DNA from: Pseudarthrobacter sp. L1SW | GTDB lineage: Bacteria > Actinomycetota > Actinomycetes > Actinomycetales > Micrococcaceae | Reading direction: 5' to 3' | Assembly (NCBI RefSeq): GCF_020809045.1 | Contig: NZ_CP078079.1 | Span: forward strand, 496,001 to 560,000 | DNA length: 64,000 bases | Part shown: one piece after another, positions 1-8,926 of the stretch | Layout of the letters: every line of letters begins with the position of its first letter | Position numbering within the stretch: the stretch's first letter is position 1 | Translations under genes and position numbers: made by a program | Notes under the pieces: generated by a model | Database searches by the model: none | Told to the model about the DNA's origin: nothing | Seen by the model: the letters and a program-made list of their open reading frames with translations, nothing else

Positions 1-285
1 GCCGACTGGCCCCTGCTGAACGCCCTGCTCAACACCGCCTCCGGCGCCACCTGGGTGTCCCTGCACCACGGCGGCGGCGTGGGCATCGGCCGCTCCATCC
101 ACGCCGGCCAGGTCTCCGTCGCGGACGGCACCGACCTCGCCGCGCAGAAGCTCGAGCGCCTCCTCACCAACGACCCCGGCATGGGCGTTATCCGCCACGC
201 CGACGCCGGCTACGAGCGCGCGCTCGACGTCGCCAAGGAACGCGGCGTCCGCATCCCGATGCAAGAGTCTTCCGAGACCAACTAG
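1..285 (+). CDS. hutU: Urocanate hydratase, C-terminal fragment (5' end outside window)
   Basis: The reading frame is open from base 1 and gives the last 94 residues of urocanase, the second enzyme of histidine degradation (urocanate to imidazolone propionate, NAD-dependent, cytosolic). The motif [18 protein letters not shown] near residues 19-36 is the conserved C-terminal block of the family, and the ending ([17 protein letters not shown]) is typical of the intact enzyme. hutH follows in the same orientation after an 89-bp gap, so the two probably belong to one hut locus. The gene is cut only by the window edge. Confidence 0.95.
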   Translation, partial: ADWPLLNALLNTASGATWVSLHHGGGVGIGRSIHAGQVSVADGTDLAAQKLERLLTNDPGMGVIRHADAGYERALDVAKERGVRIPMQESSETN

Positions 286-288
286 TCC

Positions 289-348
289 ATCGATTGCTCC
301 GTACCCGTCGTTTCGAGCCCTGAAAACGGCAGGTAGGGAGCAATCGAT
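289..348. promoter_or_regulatory. Long inverted repeat between hutU and hutH
   Basis: Arms ATCGATTGCTCC (289-300) and its exact reverse complement (337-348) extend inwards to 17 bp with one mismatch (289-305 / 332-348) around a 26-nt spacer. There is no T-run, so a simple intrinsic terminator is unlikely. It sits just ahead of hutH and could be a paired operator or an mRNA hairpin tuning hutH expression. Function is inferred. Confidence 0.6.
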
Positions 349-374
349 CCCCACACACCACAAAAGTAGGAATC

Positions 375-1967
375 ATGACCATAACAACCCACGAACCGCT
401 GACCGTCACCCTCGGCTCCAGCGGCGTCACGCCCGAGGATGTGCTCGCCGTCGCGCGCCACAACGCGAAGGTGGCCATCTCCGCGGAAGCGCTGGAAACA
501 GTTGCGAAGGTGCGCGCGCACATCGACGACCTCGCCGCCAGTGACGTCCCGGCCTACGGCATCTCCACCGGCTTCGGCGCCTTGGCCAACCGGCACATCC
601 CGAACGAGCTGCGCACCCAGCTCCAGAAAAGCCTGATCCGCAGCCACGCCGCCGGAATGGGTCCGGCAGTGGAACGCGAAGTGGTGCGCGGGATCATGTT
701 CCTGCGCGCCAAGACCCTGGCGTCCGGCCGCACCGGCGTCCGCCCCGTGGTCCTGCAGACCATGGTGGACGTCCTCAACGCCGGCATCACTCCCGTGGTC
801 CGCGAGTTCGGCTCGCTCGGCTGCTCGGGCGACCTCGCGCCGCTGTCCCACTGCGCCCTGGTGCTCATGGGCGAGGGTGAGGCGGAAGGGCCCGACGGCG
901 TGAGGTATGGCGGGCGGGGAGAGCGGCCTGTCGCCGAGCTGCTTGCCGGACACGGCATCGAGCCCGTGACCCTCGCCGAAAAGGAAGGCCTGGCCCTGGT
1001 CAACGGCACCGAAGGCATGCTGGGCATGCTCCTCATGGCCATCGCGGACCTTCGCCAGCTGCTGACGACGGCGGACATCACCGCCGCGATGAGCGTGGAG
1101 GCTTTGCTGGGCACCGACCAGGTGTTCCTGCCGGAGCTGCACGCCGCCCTTCGTCCGCACCCGGGGCAGGCCGCAAGTGCTGACAACATGCTGCGGGTCC
1201 TGTCCGATTCCCCCATCGTCGCGTCCCACAAGGTGGGAGATTCCCGGGTCCAGGACGCCTACTCGCTCCGCTGCGCCCCCCAGGTGGCCGGTGCGGTGAG
1301 GGACACCGTTGACCACGCCGAATTGGTGGCCTCCCGGGAACTGGCCGCGGCCATAGACAACCCCGTTGTCCTGCCGGACGGCCGGGTCAGCTCCAACGGC
1401 AACTTCCACGGCGCCCCGGTGGCCTACGTCCTGGACTTCCTGGCCATCGCCGTCGCGGACCTGAGCTCCATCGCGGAGCGCCGGACGGACAGGATGTTGG
1501 ATCCGGCCCGCTCGCACGGGCTTCCGGCCTTCCTTGCGGCAGATCCCGGCGTGGACTCCGGCCTGATGATCGCCCAGTACACCCAGGCCGGCCTGGTCTC
1601 GGACAACAAGCGGCTTGCTGTTCCGGCGTCCGTGGATTCCATCCCGAGCTCCGCCATGCAGGAAGACCACGTTTCGATGGGCTGGCATGCCGCCCGCAAG
1701 CTGCGGAAGGCGGTGGAGAACCTGCGCAGGGTCCTGGCCATCGAGCTGGTGACGTCGGCACGCGCCCTCGACATTCGAAGCGGGCTCTCCGGCGGGGTCT
1801 TGACGCCGGGGCCTGCGGGCGCCGCCGTCATCTCTGCCCTCCGTGGCGTGGTGGACGGACCAGGGACGGACCGCTTCCTGTCACCGGAACTGGAGGCGGC
1901 GGACCGGCTGCTGGCCTCGGGCGAGGTACGCCGGGCGGCCGAATCCGCCGTCGGAATCCTTGCCTGA
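375..1967 (+). CDS. hutH: Histidine ammonia-lyase
   Basis: Converts L-histidine to trans-urocanate and ammonia, the first step of histidine degradation. The 530-residue length is normal for the family. The electrophilic MIO cofactor forms from three residues in the block GSLGCSGDLAPLSH; here they are Cys150-Ser151-Gly152 rather than the common Ala-Ser-Gly, a variant the family pattern allows. The active-site region SSNGNFHGAP (about 339-348) and the QEDHVSMG block (about 430) are intact. An AGGA lies only 3 nt before the ATG. It follows hutU, while hutG is about 7 kb away on the opposite strand. Confidence 0.96.
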   Translation: MTITTHEPLTVTLGSSGVTPEDVLAVARHNAKVAISAEALETVAKVRAHIDDLAASDVPAYGISTGFGALANRHIPNELRTQLQKSLIRSHAAGMGPAVEREVVRGIMFLRAKTLASGRTGVRPVVLQTMVDVLNAGITPVVREFGSLGCSGDLAPLSHCALVLMGEGEAEGPDGVRYGGRGERPVAELLAGHGIEPVTLAEKEGLALVNGTEGMLGMLLMAIADLRQLLTTADITAAMSVEALLGTDQVFLPELHAALRPHPGQAASADNMLRVLSDSPIVASHKVGDSRVQDAYSLRCAPQVAGAVRDTVDHAELVASRELAAAIDNPVVLPDGRVSSNGNFHGAPVAYVLDFLAIAVADLSSIAERRTDRMLDPARSHGLPAFLAADPGVDSGLMIAQYTQAGLVSDNKRLAVPASVDSIPSSAMQEDHVSMGWHAARKLRKAVENLRRVLAIELVTSARALDIRSGLSGGVLTPGPAGAAVISALRGVVDGPGTDRFLSPELEAADRLLASGEVRRAAESAVGILA

Positions 1968-2129
1968 TTCCGAAGGATCTTCAGCGCCTGCGCACTCGGC
2001 GTCCACTTGGTGGAATTTCGTCCGACACGGCCCGCTCTGGGGCGCCGAGTGTAGTAGAACTGAAGGTGTAGTGAAAGTCACATCAAAGAGGCTGTGGCGC
2101 CGAACGTATACAAAGGGGTAGAAGTTCAA

Positions 2130-2366
2130 ATGAAAGCACGTGGGGCAGTCCTATCAAGGCGCAATGCCCATTCCGCCGCTGTTTCCGACTGGAAAACCCT
2201 CCAGGCCGGGGACCACGTCGAGATCATCAAGCATGCGCATGTGGTGGCCGCCGGGGAGGTGGAAGAGGTGTCCCAGAGCGGCAACGTTCTGTGGCTGGTG
2301 CCGGCCGGTCCGTCGGAGAAACAGCTCTTCCTGAAATCCGACGGCGTGCAGGTGCGCCGCGGCTAG
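2130..2366 (+). CDS. Conserved small protein (78 aa), unknown function
   Basis: Unrecognised 78-residue soluble protein with a basic N-terminus (MKARGAVLSRRN) and a beta-rich core (VEIIKHAHVVAAGEVEEVS...GNVLWLVPAG) that resembles a small SH3-like or KOW-like barrel; this fold guess is weak. The ATG at 2130 was chosen because AAAGGGG lies 11 nt upstream; an in-frame ATG at 2094 has no ribosome site. Upstream are two GTGTAGT direct repeats (about 2049-2074) and GTGAAAGTCAC, possible regulator sites. It ends at a strong terminator shared with the convergent gene. Confidence 0.7.
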   Translation: MKARGAVLSRRNAHSAAVSDWKTLQAGDHVEIIKHAHVVAAGEVEEVSQSGNVLWLVPAGPSEKQLFLKSDGVQVRRG

Positions 2367-2389
2367 CAGCTCCCGGAAGCACAACGACA

Positions 2390-2427
2390 GAAATCCCCGC
2401 CTACTGCACAAGCAGGGCGGGGATTTC
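2390..2427. terminator. Bidirectional hairpin terminator
   Basis: A perfect 12-bp stem (GAAATCCCCGCC at 2390-2401, complement 2416-2427) closes a 14-nt loop between two convergent genes. The A-rich/T-rich stem ends give short U-tracts in both directions (ATTTCGTT on the plus strand). Confidence 0.8.
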
Positions 2428-2463
2428 GTTGCGTCCGGGACAAGCGCCCGGCAGCGTTGCTCG

Positions 2464-2724
2464 TCAGGCGGCGATGGCCTCGTAGGTCTCGCCGAACGGT
2501 ACTGATTCATCCAGGGCTACTGTGTAGCGGCCGGGGTGCAGCCTGGTGACCAGGATGCCGCAGGAGGCTTCCTGCGCGGCAACCTCAATAAGCTCGGACA
2601 CGGCTTCTTCCAGCCCGGCGTGGACTTCACGCGCGGTGGAAAACTCCAGGTCGATGGACCTGGCTGCCGGTGCTTCGGCGGGGGAGGAAACGGCGGGGTC
2701 GCGTTCCATGGTGGCTGTAGTCAT
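2464..2724 (-). CDS. Small protein (86 aa), unknown function
   Basis: Unrecognised acidic soluble protein. The N-terminal 25 residues are Ala/Pro-rich and probably disordered; residues 25-86 (LEFSTAREVHAGLEEAVSELIEVAAQEASCGILVTRL) look like an alpha/beta domain with one cysteine. No membrane segment or signal peptide. It is convergent with the 78-aa gene and shares its terminator. Coding status is supported by position between a terminator and an upstream AT-containing gap rather than by a known family. Confidence 0.6.
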   Translation of the reverse strand: MTTATMERDPAVSSPAEAPAARSIDLEFSTAREVHAGLEEAVSELIEVAAQEASCGILVTRLHPGRYTVALDESVPFGETYEAIAA

Positions 2725-2868
2725 TGGGAGAACTTTCTGTGTTTCATGCCTAAGGGCCCTCCCATTCTACCGGCTGCTCCGGCCAAACGTCAGATGACTG
2801 CTCTTTGGCTGCCCGGGAACCACGGAATCCAGCCCCGGGAACGCGTCGCCCGGGCGGCCTCAGCAGCC

Positions 2869-3261
2869 TCAGCCGGCCTTGACCGCCAGGACAGGGCAGT
2901 CGGCCTCCAGCAGGATCCGCTGCGACACGCTGCCCATGATGAGCTTGCCCACGGGCGTCCGCCGGCGCAGTCCGATCACGATCAATTCGGCGTTGTGTTC
3001 TTCCGCGGCGTCCAGGACTTCGGCGGCGGCGTCGTGGCCGCGGACCGGCTGCTTGATCACGTGCTGGATGCCCTGGATGGCCAGGCGGTCCTCGATGCTC
3101 TGGATCTCCGGCTCTTGGGCATACCGGTTGTCCACCAGCGCGTCGCCCTTGGAAGAGTTGATGACCAGCAGCGTGGTGTTGCTCTTCCGGGCTTCGGCAA
3201 TGGCCTGGGTCAGGGCGGCTTCACCCTCGGGGGTCGGGACGTATCCCACCACGATCGTCAT
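2869..3261 (-). CDS. Universal stress protein, single UspA domain
   Basis: A 130-residue single-domain USP. It has the typical N-terminal strand MTIVVGYVPTPEG, a central helix pair and the C-terminal VLAVKAG strand. The ATP-binding loop is GLRRRTPVGKLIMGSVSQ, in which the usual GxRGRGG is altered (RRT in place of RGR/GG), so nucleotide binding may be weak. AAGGAGATACC precedes the ATG. It follows tctA by 57 bp in the same direction and may be co-transcribed with the tct operon. Confidence 0.9.
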   Translation of the reverse strand: MTIVVGYVPTPEGEAALTQAIAEARKSNTTLLVINSSKGDALVDNRYAQEPEIQSIEDRLAIQGIQHVIKQPVRGHDAAAEVLDAAEEHNAELIVIGLRRRTPVGKLIMGSVSQRILLEADCPVLAVKAG

Positions 3262-3318
3262 GGTATCTCCTTGTATATGCTGAATGTGGGGCTTCGGTTT
3301 CGGCGGACTGCCGGGCGG

Positions 3319-4857
3319 TCAGTCGCTGTAGTCTGCTGCCCCGGAATTGGCGGGCAGCAGTGAACTGCGCGCCGGGCGGTTCCGCCGCACCAGTTTGAAG
3401 AGCAGCGGCCAGGCCAGGATGAGCCCCACGATGATGTAGATCACGACGGCGATCGGCTCGCTGAAGAGCCCTGCCGGATCGCCGGCGCTGAGCTGCAAAG
3501 TCTTGCGGAGCTGGCCTTCGATGCGCGGGCCCAGGATGACGCCGAGGATGAGGGGCAGCACGGGCAGCCCGAACCGGCGCATCATGAACCCGAGGGCACC
3601 GAGCACCAGCAGGATCACCAGGTCGAACGCCTGCAGGTTCACCGAGTACGCGCCCAGCGTGGCAAAGAAGAGGATGCCCGCGTACAGGTACGGCCGGGGG
3701 AGCTGCAGGAGCTTGGCCCACAGGGGAGCCAGCGGCAGGTTGATCAGCAGGAGCAGCAGGTTGCCGATGAACAGGCTTGCGATCAGCGCCCACACCAGCG
3801 GTCCCTGGCTGGAGAACAGCTGCGGGCCGGGCTGGATGCCGTAGGAGGTGAAGGCTGCCAGCATGACGGCGGCCGTGGCGTTGGTGGGCAGGCCCAGTGC
3901 CAGCATGGGCGTGAGGGTGCCGGCGGCGGCAGCGTTGTTGGCCGCTTCCGGCCCGGCGACGCCCTCGATGGCGCCCTTGCCGAACTCTTCCGGGTGCTTG
4001 GTGAGGCGCTTCTCGGTGACGTAGGAGAGGAACGTGGGGATCTCGGCGCCGCCGGCGGGGAGTGCGCCGAACGGGAAGCCGAAGGCGGTGCCGCGAAGCC
4101 ATGGCTTCCAGGAGCGGCTCCAGTCCTTCTTGCCCATCCAGGGCCGGCCCACGGGAATGACGTGCAGCGGCGTGCGGCGCAGGTGGGCTGCAACCCAGAG
4201 GGCTTCACCCACGGCAAAGATGGCCACGGCCACCACCACGATGTCCAGGCCGTCGGCGAGGAGCGGCTGGCCGAAAGTCAGGCGGCGCTGGCCGGTGACC
4301 GAGTCCATACCCACCAGGCCGATGGCCAGGCCGAGGGCCAATGAGGCGAAGCCGCGCAGCCGGGACGAACCCAGGACCGCGGTGACGGCCAGCAGGGCCA
4401 GGACCATGATGGCGAAGTAGCTGGGCGCACCCAGGCTCACGGCGAACTTGACCACGATAGGGGCGCAGACGGCCAGCAGGGCCGTGCCGATGGTGCCCGC
4501 GACGAACGAGCCGATGGCCGCCGTCGCAAGCGCCTGCGCCGCGCGTCCCGCCTTGGCCATTTTGTTGCCCTCGATCGCAGTGACCACGGACGACGATTCA
4601 CCGGGTGTATTCAGCAGGATCGATGTGGTGGAACCGCCGTACATGCCGCCGTAGTAGATGCCGGCGAACATGATGAAGGCGCTGGTGGGTTCAAGGGCGT
4701 AGGTGACGGGCAGGAGCAGGGCCACGGTCATGGCCGGGCCGAGTCCGGGGAGGACTCCGACGGCGGTGCCCAGGATGACGCCGATCACGGCGTAGAGGAG
4801 ATTCATGGGGGTGAGGGCGGTGGCGAAACCGTCCATCAGTGAGGACCAGACGTCCAT
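3319..4857 (-). CDS. tctA: Tripartite tricarboxylate transporter, large membrane subunit TctA
   Basis: The 512-residue large subunit of a TTT-family carrier, which imports citrate-like carboxylates captured by a TctC binding protein. About 11-12 hydrophobic segments are visible. Family signatures are [17 protein letters not shown] (about 34-50), the glycine-rich [18 protein letters not shown] loop (about 70-87) and [16 protein letters not shown] (about 264-279). Its start overlaps the tctB stop by one base, giving the canonical tctC-tctB-tctA order. The substrate cannot be read from the sequence. Confidence 0.95.
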   Translation of the reverse strand: MDVWSSLMDGFATALTPMNLLYAVIGVILGTAVGVLPGLGPAMTVALLLPVTYALEPTSAFIMFAGIYYGGMYGGSTTSILLNTPGESSSVVTAIEGNKMAKAGRAAQALATAAIGSFVAGTIGTALLAVCAPIVVKFAVSLGAPSYFAIMVLALLAVTAVLGSSRLRGFASLALGLAIGLVGMDSVTGQRRLTFGQPLLADGLDIVVVAVAIFAVGEALWVAAHLRRTPLHVIPVGRPWMGKKDWSRSWKPWLRGTAFGFPFGALPAGGAEIPTFLSYVTEKRLTKHPEEFGKGAIEGVAGPEAANNAAAAGTLTPMLALGLPTNATAAVMLAAFTSYGIQPGPQLFSSQGPLVWALIASLFIGNLLLLLINLPLAPLWAKLLQLPRPYLYAGILFFATLGAYSVNLQAFDLVILLVLGALGFMMRRFGLPVLPLILGVILGPRIEGQLRKTLQLSAGDPAGLFSEPIAVVIYIIVGLILAWPLLFKLVRRNRPARSSLLPANSGAADYSD

Positions 4858-5360
4858 CAGAGGATTCCTTCCAGGAGTCCGGCGGGCAGTGCGATGCCAA
4901 GGCCGAGGTAGAAGCCGTAGAAGGTCAGCAGGGACAGGGCTACGGAGATGAGCCCGTCGCGGATGTAGCGCCGGCTGCCCAGTGCCAGGACGCTGCCCCA
5001 GAACAGGACGGTGCCGGAGATGACCCAGCCGGCCCAGTCGATGAGCAGGATGTTCAGGATGAAGGCTCCCGCCAGGGGCAGGACGGTTTTCCAGTCGGCG
5101 GGGTGGGTGAGGTCAACGTCCTCGCCGCCTTCCGCCTCGCCCTGGCCGCCCCGCATCACGTTGATGGCCAGCAGGACCGCGCATACCACCAGCAAGCCGG
5201 CCACGATGTACGGAACTGTTTTGGGACCCACGGGGTCCGACTGGGAGTACGGGGTTACCAGGCCGTTGGCGTCCAGGAAGACAAGGACGCCGGCCGCGCC
5301 GAGCAGGAGGGAAACTCCCAGCTCGGCGCGGCCCTTAAGGCCTGTGGTCAGGGAGCTCAC
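4857..5360 (-). CDS. tctB: Tripartite tricarboxylate transporter, small membrane subunit TctB
   Basis: A 167-residue protein with four predicted membrane helices (about 13-30, 47-66, 91-110, 125-160) and an acidic cytosolic loop ([11 protein letters not shown]) between helices 2 and 3, as in TctB proteins. It lies between tctC (4-bp ATGA overlap) and tctA (1-bp overlap), so translation is probably coupled. It forms the membrane complex with TctA. Confidence 0.9.
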   Translation of the reverse strand: MSSLTTGLKGRAELGVSLLLGAAGVLVFLDANGLVTPYSQSDPVGPKTVPYIVAGLLVVCAVLLAINVMRGGQGEAEGGEDVDLTHPADWKTVLPLAGAFILNILLIDWAGWVISGTVLFWGSVLALGSRRYIRDGLISVALSLLTFYGFYLGLGIALPAGLLEGIL

Positions 5361-6367
5361 GCCAACCCAAGCTTGGTGAGGACGTCCGCCACCCGCTTGT
5401 CCTGCTCGGTGAGGAACGTTTCAAACTTGTCGCCGGTGATGAAGGCGTCAGTCCAGCTGTGGGTCTTCAGCGCTTCCTTCCAGCCCTCGGTGGCGTGCAT
5501 CTTTTCAAGGGCTGCGATCAGGGATGCCTTGTCAGCGTCGCTGATGCCCGGAGGCGCCACGATGCCGCGCCAGTTGGTGAACACCAGGTCGATGTTGGAT
5601 TCCTTCAGCGTGGGGGCGTCCACGCCCTCAAGGCGCTTTTCGCCGCTGGTGGCCAGGACCCGGACTTCGCCGGACTGGATCTGCTGCAGGTACTCGCCGG
5701 CACCGGAGGCTGCAAAGCCAAGCTTGTTGCCGAGGATCGCAGGCAGGAGGTCCCCGCCGCCGTCGTAGGAAACGAAGTTCACCTTGGTGGCGTCGATGCC
5801 CACGGCGCCTGCGAGCTGCATGGGCAGGAGGTGGTCGGGGCCGCCGGGGGAGGAGCCGCCGCCCACGGAGATGGAGCCCGGGTCTGCCTTCCAGGCCTTC
5901 ACGAGGTCGTCGATGGTCTTGTAAGGGGAATCCTTGCTGACCATGATGGCGCCGGGCTCTTCGATGAGCCGTGCAAGCGGGGTGGTCTCGGTCAGCTTGG
6001 ACTCCGACTTGTTGGTGTAGCTGGCTCCTACCACGCCAAGGCCCATGAGCATGGCGAGGTCGCCGTTGCCCTTTTCGTTGACCACTCGGGCAAGGCCCAC
6101 GGTGCCGCCGGCGCCGGCGAGGTTGAAGACCTCGGTGTTGCTGGTGATCTTCTCGTCCTCGAGGACCTTGGCCGCAGCGCGGGCAGTGGTGTCGTAGCCG
6201 CCGCCCGGGGTGTTGGGGACCATGATCTGCAGGCCGGTGATGGGCCCGGCTGCGGCGCTGGAGCTTTCCGCGCCGGTGGAGCTCTTGCCGGTGGCGCCGC
6301 AGCCGGTGGCCATAAGGGCGATGCCGGCGGCGACGGCGGCGACTCGCAATGCGCGGATCTGGCGCAT
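5357..6367 (-). CDS. tctC: Tripartite tricarboxylate transporter, substrate-binding lipoprotein TctC
   Basis: The 336-residue solute receptor of the TTT system. A lipoprotein signal ends at the lipobox MATGC (Cys at residue 23), followed by a Ser/Ala linker, so the mature protein is membrane-anchored outside the cell. The core has Bug/TctC signatures: IMVPNTPGGGYDTTARA (about 48-64) and the GGSSPGGPDHL block (about 165-175). It is the first gene of tctCBA, divergent from the two-component genes, whose products are likely to control it. Confidence 0.94.
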   Translation of the reverse strand: MRQIRALRVAAVAAGIALMATGCGATGKSSTGAESSSAAAGPITGLQIMVPNTPGGGYDTTARAAAKVLEDEKITSNTEVFNLAGAGGTVGLARVVNEKGNGDLAMLMGLGVVGASYTNKSESKLTETTPLARLIEEPGAIMVSKDSPYKTIDDLVKAWKADPGSISVGGGSSPGGPDHLLPMQLAGAVGIDATKVNFVSYDGGGDLLPAILGNKLGFAASGAGEYLQQIQSGEVRVLATSGEKRLEGVDAPTLKESNIDLVFTNWRGIVAPPGISDADKASLIAALEKMHATEGWKEALKTHSWTDAFITGDKFETFLTEQDKRVADVLTKLGLA

Positions 6368-6405
6368 GGTGTTCCTCTTCTCAGTAATGCAATTCTCTAC
6401 AGGAT

Positions 6406-6422
6406 GATCAGCGGACCTGATC
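6406..6422. promoter_or_regulatory. 17-bp palindrome in the tctC / sensor-kinase gap
   Basis: GATCAG-CGGAC-CTGATC forms a perfect 6-5-6 inverted repeat 39 bp upstream of the tctC ATG. Its place in the divergent promoter region makes it a candidate binding site for the adjacent response regulator. A separate TATAGT box at 6557-6562 is a plausible -10 for the kinase gene. Confidence 0.45.
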
Positions 6423-6644
6423 TGTGCTTCCGATGCTAGGGCCCGCAGTGACGGACCTCACTCTTGTGTACGCAGAGAAAGTTAAGTTCATTGCGTTCAC
6501 GTTTCCGGCGCCCCACCTTGGCGCTGGACAGCGCTAATGGCGGGGCACGGGTGGGATATAGTTCCCGGTACTGCCGCAGGGCCGGCCAAAGCACCAGGAC
6601 CAGGCACCAGGATCAGGCATCAAAGAACAAAAGGAATTCCCGGA

Positions 6645-8240
6645 GTGACTCGACGAAGAGGAATGTCCCTCGCCGGACAGTACCTTGTGCTGCAGTTGCT
6701 GATCGTCCTGGCCGTGCTTGTGGCGGTGGTGGCCATCTCCCTTGCCCAGTCCGCTGCCGCCTTTGAACGGACGGAAGGCCGCAGGGCGCTCTCTGCAGCT
6801 GAAGCCCTCGGCAACAACCCGGCGGTACGGGCGCTGCTGCCGGATGCCCAGCCGCGGGTCGGTTCAGCGCTCCCGGCAGTGGCAGAGTCCGTCCGCACCG
6901 TCTCGGGCTCGTCCAACGTCACGCTTGCCAAGCTGGACCGCACGGTGGTGGCCTCCAGCGATCCCGGCCTGCTGGGCAACCCGCTGGAACTGGGGGCCAG
7001 CCGGGTCATGGAAGGGCGCGCCTGGACCGGCGTGGTGGACCAAGGCGGCAACGCCGTCCTGTCCGCCCACGTGCCGGTCCTCGATGATGCGGGAAAGATG
7101 ATCGGGATCGCCGCCATCGGCCGCAATTACCCGTCCACCCTTGAACGGCTGGGAGACGCCGTGCCCAACCTCTTGACATACCTCGGCGTGGCCAGCGTCC
7201 TGGGCGTTGCCGGGTCCCTGCTGCTCGCCCGCCGCGTCAAGCGGCAGACCCTGGGCATGGAGCCCAGCGAGATCACCGGGCTGGTGGAAAACCGCGAGGC
7301 GATGCTGCACGGACTGAAGGAAGGCGTGGTGGCGCTGGACCCCAATGAGCGCGTCACCGTGGCGAATGACAGCGCACGGAAACTGCTGGGCCTGCCGGCG
7401 GACTGCGTAGGCAAGAGGCTCGCGTCCCTGCCCGTCGACCCGGCGCTCAAGGTGGTCCTCACCCGGGAACAGCCGGACCCGGACCAGCTGGTCCTGGTGG
7501 GGGAGCGGCTGGTGGTGCTCAACCGTGTTCCCATCCGTTCGCGCGGCCGGGACATCGGCTCCGTCACCACGCTGAGGGACCGGACGGAGCTGTCCTCCCT
7601 CGAGCGTGAGCTCGGTGCCACCCGGACCGCCACGGACACGCTGCGCGCCCAGGCCCACGAGTTCGCCAACCAGCTGCACGTCATCTCCGGCCTGATCCAA
7701 ATCGGCGAATACGATTCCGTGGTGCAGTTCGTCAACGGCGCCACGGTGGACCGGACCAGGCTGAATGACGAAGTGACCAGCCGGATCCAGGACCCCGCGC
7801 TCGCCGCCCTGCTGATTGCCAAGTCCAGCCTCGCCACCGAACGCGGCGTGGCGCTGCAGCTTGACCCCGCGTCCACGCTGCGCCCGGTCAGCGACGAGCT
7901 GTCCCGGGACCTCACCACGGTGGTGGGGAACCTGGTGGACAACGCGTTCGACGCCGTCACGGGGCTTCCGGAGGCCGCCGTCAGGGTGCTGGTGGAGGAC
8001 GGCAAGGACCACGTCACCGTCACCGTCCGGGACACCGGGCCAGGGGTTCCCGGCGAGGCCGTGGAGGACATCTTCCGGCAGGGGTTTTCCACCAAGGAAG
8101 CAGGGCCCGCTGAGGGCCGCGGCTTCGGGCTGGCCCTCTCAAGGGTGGTCTGCCGGCGCTCCGGCGGGGACCTGACGGTGGCGAATGACAACGGCGCAGT
8201 CTTCACCGCACAACTCAGGAGAGGGGCAATGAAGCCATGA
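6645..8240 (+). CDS. CitA/DcuS-type sensor histidine kinase
   Basis: Membrane sensor of carboxylates. From GTG 6645 it has 531 residues: helix 1 (about 12-32), an extracellular sensing domain with GxxRVMEGRAWTG-like elements (about 40-170), helix 2 (about 180-198), a PAS domain (VVALDPNERVTVANDSARKLLG), the family H-box AHEFANQLHVISGLI and an ATPase domain (DNAFDAV, DTGPGVP, GFGLALS). AAGGA lies 10 nt before the GTG; a TATAGT -10 box at 6557 rules out the earlier in-frame ATG at 6537. The stop overlaps the regulator start by 4 bp. Confidence 0.92.
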   Translation: MTRRRGMSLAGQYLVLQLLIVLAVLVAVVAISLAQSAAAFERTEGRRALSAAEALGNNPAVRALLPDAQPRVGSALPAVAESVRTVSGSSNVTLAKLDRTVVASSDPGLLGNPLELGASRVMEGRAWTGVVDQGGNAVLSAHVPVLDDAGKMIGIAAIGRNYPSTLERLGDAVPNLLTYLGVASVLGVAGSLLLARRVKRQTLGMEPSEITGLVENREAMLHGLKEGVVALDPNERVTVANDSARKLLGLPADCVGKRLASLPVDPALKVVLTREQPDPDQLVLVGERLVVLNRVPIRSRGRDIGSVTTLRDRTELSSLERELGATRTATDTLRAQAHEFANQLHVISGLIQIGEYDSVVQFVNGATVDRTRLNDEVTSRIQDPALAALLIAKSSLATERGVALQLDPASTLRPVSDELSRDLTTVVGNLVDNAFDAVTGLPEAAVRVLVEDGKDHVTVTVRDTGPGVPGEAVEDIFRQGFSTKEAGPAEGRGFGLALSRVVCRRSGGDLTVANDNGAVFTAQLRRGAMKP

Positions 8241-8905
8241 TCAACGTGCTGATCGTCGACGACGACTTTATGGTGGCCAAGGTCCACGCCGGCTTCATCC
8301 AGCGGACGCCGGGCTTCACCGTGGTGGGGGTGGCCCACACCGGGGCCCGGGCAGTGGTCGAAACAGAACGCCTGCAGCCGGACCTTGTGCTGCTGGACAT
8401 CCACCTGCCGGACATCAACGGGCTGGAGCTAATGCACCGGCTGCGGGAGGTTGCCCCCGAACTCGACGTGCTGGTGATCAGCGCCGCCCGGGAAGTGGAG
8501 ACCGTGCGCAAGGCCCTCCGCGGCGGCATCGTGCACTATCTCATCAAGCCGTTTTCCCAATCCGACCTCCAGGAGCGGCTGGAGCATTACCGGAGCGCCT
8601 ACCATGGCCTGGACTCAGCCAAGGACGTGGCCGAGCAGTCGGACGTCAACCGTGTGTTCGGCCTGGACCGCACGGACCGGCCCCTTCCCAAGGGCTGCAG
8701 CATCGAAACGCTCAAGCTCGTGGAAGCCACCCTCAACTCCGCCGAAGGCGATCTCTCCGCGGCTGAGGTCGCGGAGCAGCTCGGAACCTCCCGCGTCAGC
8801 GCCCGCCGCTACCTCGAGTACCTGCACGACGAAGGGACGCTGGAGGTCAGGCTCAAGTACGGCGTGGGCCGGCCGGAGCGGCGCTACGTCCTCAAGGGCC
8901 GGTAG
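8237..8905 (+). CDS. CitB-type response regulator
   Basis: A 222-residue partner of the kinase. The receiver domain has the acidic pair DDD (8-10), phospho-acceptor Asp54 (LLDIHLPD) and the conserved Lys in YLIKPFS. The C-terminal half (about 165-222) carries a winged HTH (SAAEVAEQLGTSRVSARRYLEYL), as in CitB/DpiA regulators. Translation is coupled to the kinase. By family precedent and by divergence from tctCBA it most likely activates that transporter when substrate is sensed. Confidence 0.92.
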   Translation: MINVLIVDDDFMVAKVHAGFIQRTPGFTVVGVAHTGARAVVETERLQPDLVLLDIHLPDINGLELMHRLREVAPELDVLVISAAREVETVRKALRGGIVHYLIKPFSQSDLQERLEHYRSAYHGLDSAKDVAEQSDVNRVFGLDRTDRPLPKGCSIETLKLVEATLNSAEGDLSAAEVAEQLGTSRVSARRYLEYLHDEGTLEVRLKYGVGRPERRYVLKGR

Positions 8906-8926
8906 CCGGCCCCCGGGAGGTCCGGC

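Noticed and set aside
282..1688. Long open frame (468 codons) antisense to hutH
   Set aside because: It is a high-GC shadow of hutH, with no ribosome site and no recognisable protein; hutH is clearly the coding strand.
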